Below are positions 39,264-40,040 of a DNA stretch of 40,040 nucleotides, in pieces; within the stretch, counting starts at the first letter, position 1; every line of letters starts with the position of its first letter. The notes beneath the pieces were generated by a model. That model saw only the letters and a list, made by a program, of their open reading frames with translations. It was not told the DNA's origin and searched no databases. The stretch is from Roseomonas sp. CECT 9278 (GTDB taxonomy: Bacteria; Pseudomonadota; Alphaproteobacteria; Acetobacterales; Acetobacteraceae), in the NCBI RefSeq assembly GCF_918698155.1, contig NZ_CAKKLX010000044.1:1-40040 (forward strand), read 5' to 3'. Position numbers and translations under genes: made by a program.

Positions 39264-40040
39264 CTACTGGGCCACGTCCTCCACGTCCTCGGCCTTGTCG
39301 GCCTTGTCCTCGCGCGGGCCCTTGTCGGCCTTGCCGAGATAGACCAGCAGCTTCTCGATCGCCGCTGGCTTGTCGGACCGGTCGATCGCCGCGACCTCGG
39401 CCGCCAGGCGATCCAGCGCCTGTTCGTAGATCTGGCGCTCCGAGAAGGACTGGTCGGGCTGACCGGCATTGCGGTGCAGGTCGCGCACCACCTCGGCGAT
39501 CTGGACCGGGTCGCCGGAGTTGATCTTGGCCTCGTATTCCTGGGCACGGCGCGACCACATGGTGCGCTTGATGCGCGCGCGGCCCTTCAGCGTGTCCAGC
39601 GCCTGCTGCATGTTGGCCCCGGCGGCCAGCTTGCGCAGGCCGGACGACGCCGCCTTGTTCACCGGGACGCGCAGCGTCATGCGGTTTTCCTCGAAGGTCA
39701 CCACGATGACCGACAGGGAATAGCCGGCGGCTTCCACCGTCTCGATGCCCTGCACCTGGCCCACGCCATGGGTCGGATAGACCACGTGGTCGCCGGCCTT
39801 GAAGTCCTCCTTGGGGCGGGGGGCGGCGCGGCTGGCGGCGGCGGAGGCGAGCGGCGAGGCGCTCGGCCGATGGGTGGGCGGCGGCAGGGAGACCGGTGCG
39901 CCACGCGCCATGGGCGGTGGGGGCGCCGGGGCGCGCGGCATTTCAGGGCGCGGCGTGGTGGCCGCCGGCGGCGGCGGCGCGACAACCTTGGGCGGCACGG
40001 GGACCGCCGGCTTGGCCGGCGCGGCGGCCTTGGGCGCCGC
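39264..40040 (-). CDS. carD: CarD family transcriptional regulator, 5' part outside the window
   Basis: The visible 258 residues end at the TAG at 39264-39266; the frame stays open to base 40040, so the start lies beyond the window. An internal GTG at 39996-39998 could be mistaken for the start. The RNA-polymerase-interacting domain begins with FKAGDHVVYPTHGVGQVQGIE, followed by the helical DNA-binding part (RTMWSRRAQEYEAKINSGDPVQIAEVVRDLHR). Before it are at least 75 Pro/Ala-rich residues with scattered Lys and Arg, and the C-terminus is Lys/Asp-rich (KADKGPREDKADKAEDVEDV). CarD proteins bind the RNAP beta subunit and stabilise open complexes, as at rRNA promoters. The long extension is unusual for the family. 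Confidence 0.92.
   Translation of the reverse strand, partial: AAPKAAAPAKPAVPVPPKVVAPPPPAATTPRPEMPRAPAPPPPMARGAPVSLPPPTHRPSASPLASAAASRAAPRPKEDFKAGDHVVYPTHGVGQVQGIETVEAAGYSLSVIVVTFEENRMTLRVPVNKAASSGLRKLAAGANMQQALDTLKGRARIKRTMWSRRAQEYEAKINSGDPVQIAEVVRDLHRNAGQPDQSFSERQIYEQALDRLAAEVAAIDRSDKPAAIEKLLVYLGKADKGPREDKADKAEDVEDVAQ

Noticed and set aside
39996..39998. GTG as the CarD start
   Set aside because: The same Pro/Ala/Lys-rich reading frame continues upstream to the window edge without a stop.
1..40040. CRISPR array, insertion sequence, prophage or integrase
   Set aside because: No regularly spaced repeats, transposase or phage-type proteins were seen.

Overview
The window is very GC-rich, tightly packed bacterial chromosome with about 46 protein-coding genes on both strands. 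There is no rRNA, no confident tRNA, and no sign of phage, IS element or CRISPR. The gene content suggests a free-living, metabolically versatile alphaproteobacterium, plausibly Acetobacteraceae (Roseomonas-like). Pointers are three stand-alone Bug/TctC-type solute-binding proteins, a Bradyrhizobium-type D-tartrate dehydratase, a Rhizobium-etli-type asparaginase, and CarD. The placement is inference; no marker gene was compared.

Layout. 0-3.8 kb: exported fragment, DsrE-like protein and MoeB on the minus strand, a MgtC/DUF4010 membrane protein, then the first solute-binding protein. 4-5.6 kb: a large lipoprotein of unknown function behind a relatively AT-rich leader. 5.6-6.5 kb: ispH. 6.6-12 kb: a minus-strand four-gene operon (threonine-synthase-like PLP enzyme, M81 metallopeptidase, small exported protein, D-threonine-aldolase/D-serine-dehydratase-like enzyme), divergent from an M20 hydrolase. 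It looks like a catabolic unit for an amino-acid derivative. 12-15.1 kb: glycosyltransferase coupled to a type-II asparaginase, and an SDR. 15.2-17.7 kb: eutB-eutC-arfB, each overlapping the next by 4 nt. 17.7-21.3 kb: divergent operon of a split ThDP 2-oxoacid decarboxylase, a D-2-hydroxyacid dehydrogenase and an MmgE/PrpD protein.

21.3-22.3 kb: two small unknown proteins and a cold-shock protein with a UUCG-loop terminator. 22.3-24.4 kb: second solute-binding protein, a 339-bp gap with a consensus -35 and a tRNA-T-arm-like hairpin, and an SPFH protein. 24.5-30.3 kb: crotonase-fold protein lacking both catalytic glutamates, divergent CaiB/BaiF CoA-transferase, third solute-binding protein, and tarD coupled to a methyltransferase and a MipA-type porin. 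30.3-33.4 kb: minus-strand run with tesA, thpR and a copper-handling set (DUF2946, YcnI, unknown Cys protein, PCu(A)C). 33.4-36.7 kb: YbbA/YbbP-type ABC exporter, divergent from tesA as in E. coli. 36.7-40 kb: duplicated-module lipoprotein, Bax-inhibitor-1 protein with a strong terminator, sulfotransferase-like protein, and a CarD regulator cut by the window edge.

The most promising poorly described units are the operon at 6644-10872, the decarboxylase/dehydrogenase operon at 17747-21273, and the extra Cys protein inside the copper operon. All functional links are inferred from domain content, spacing and synteny.
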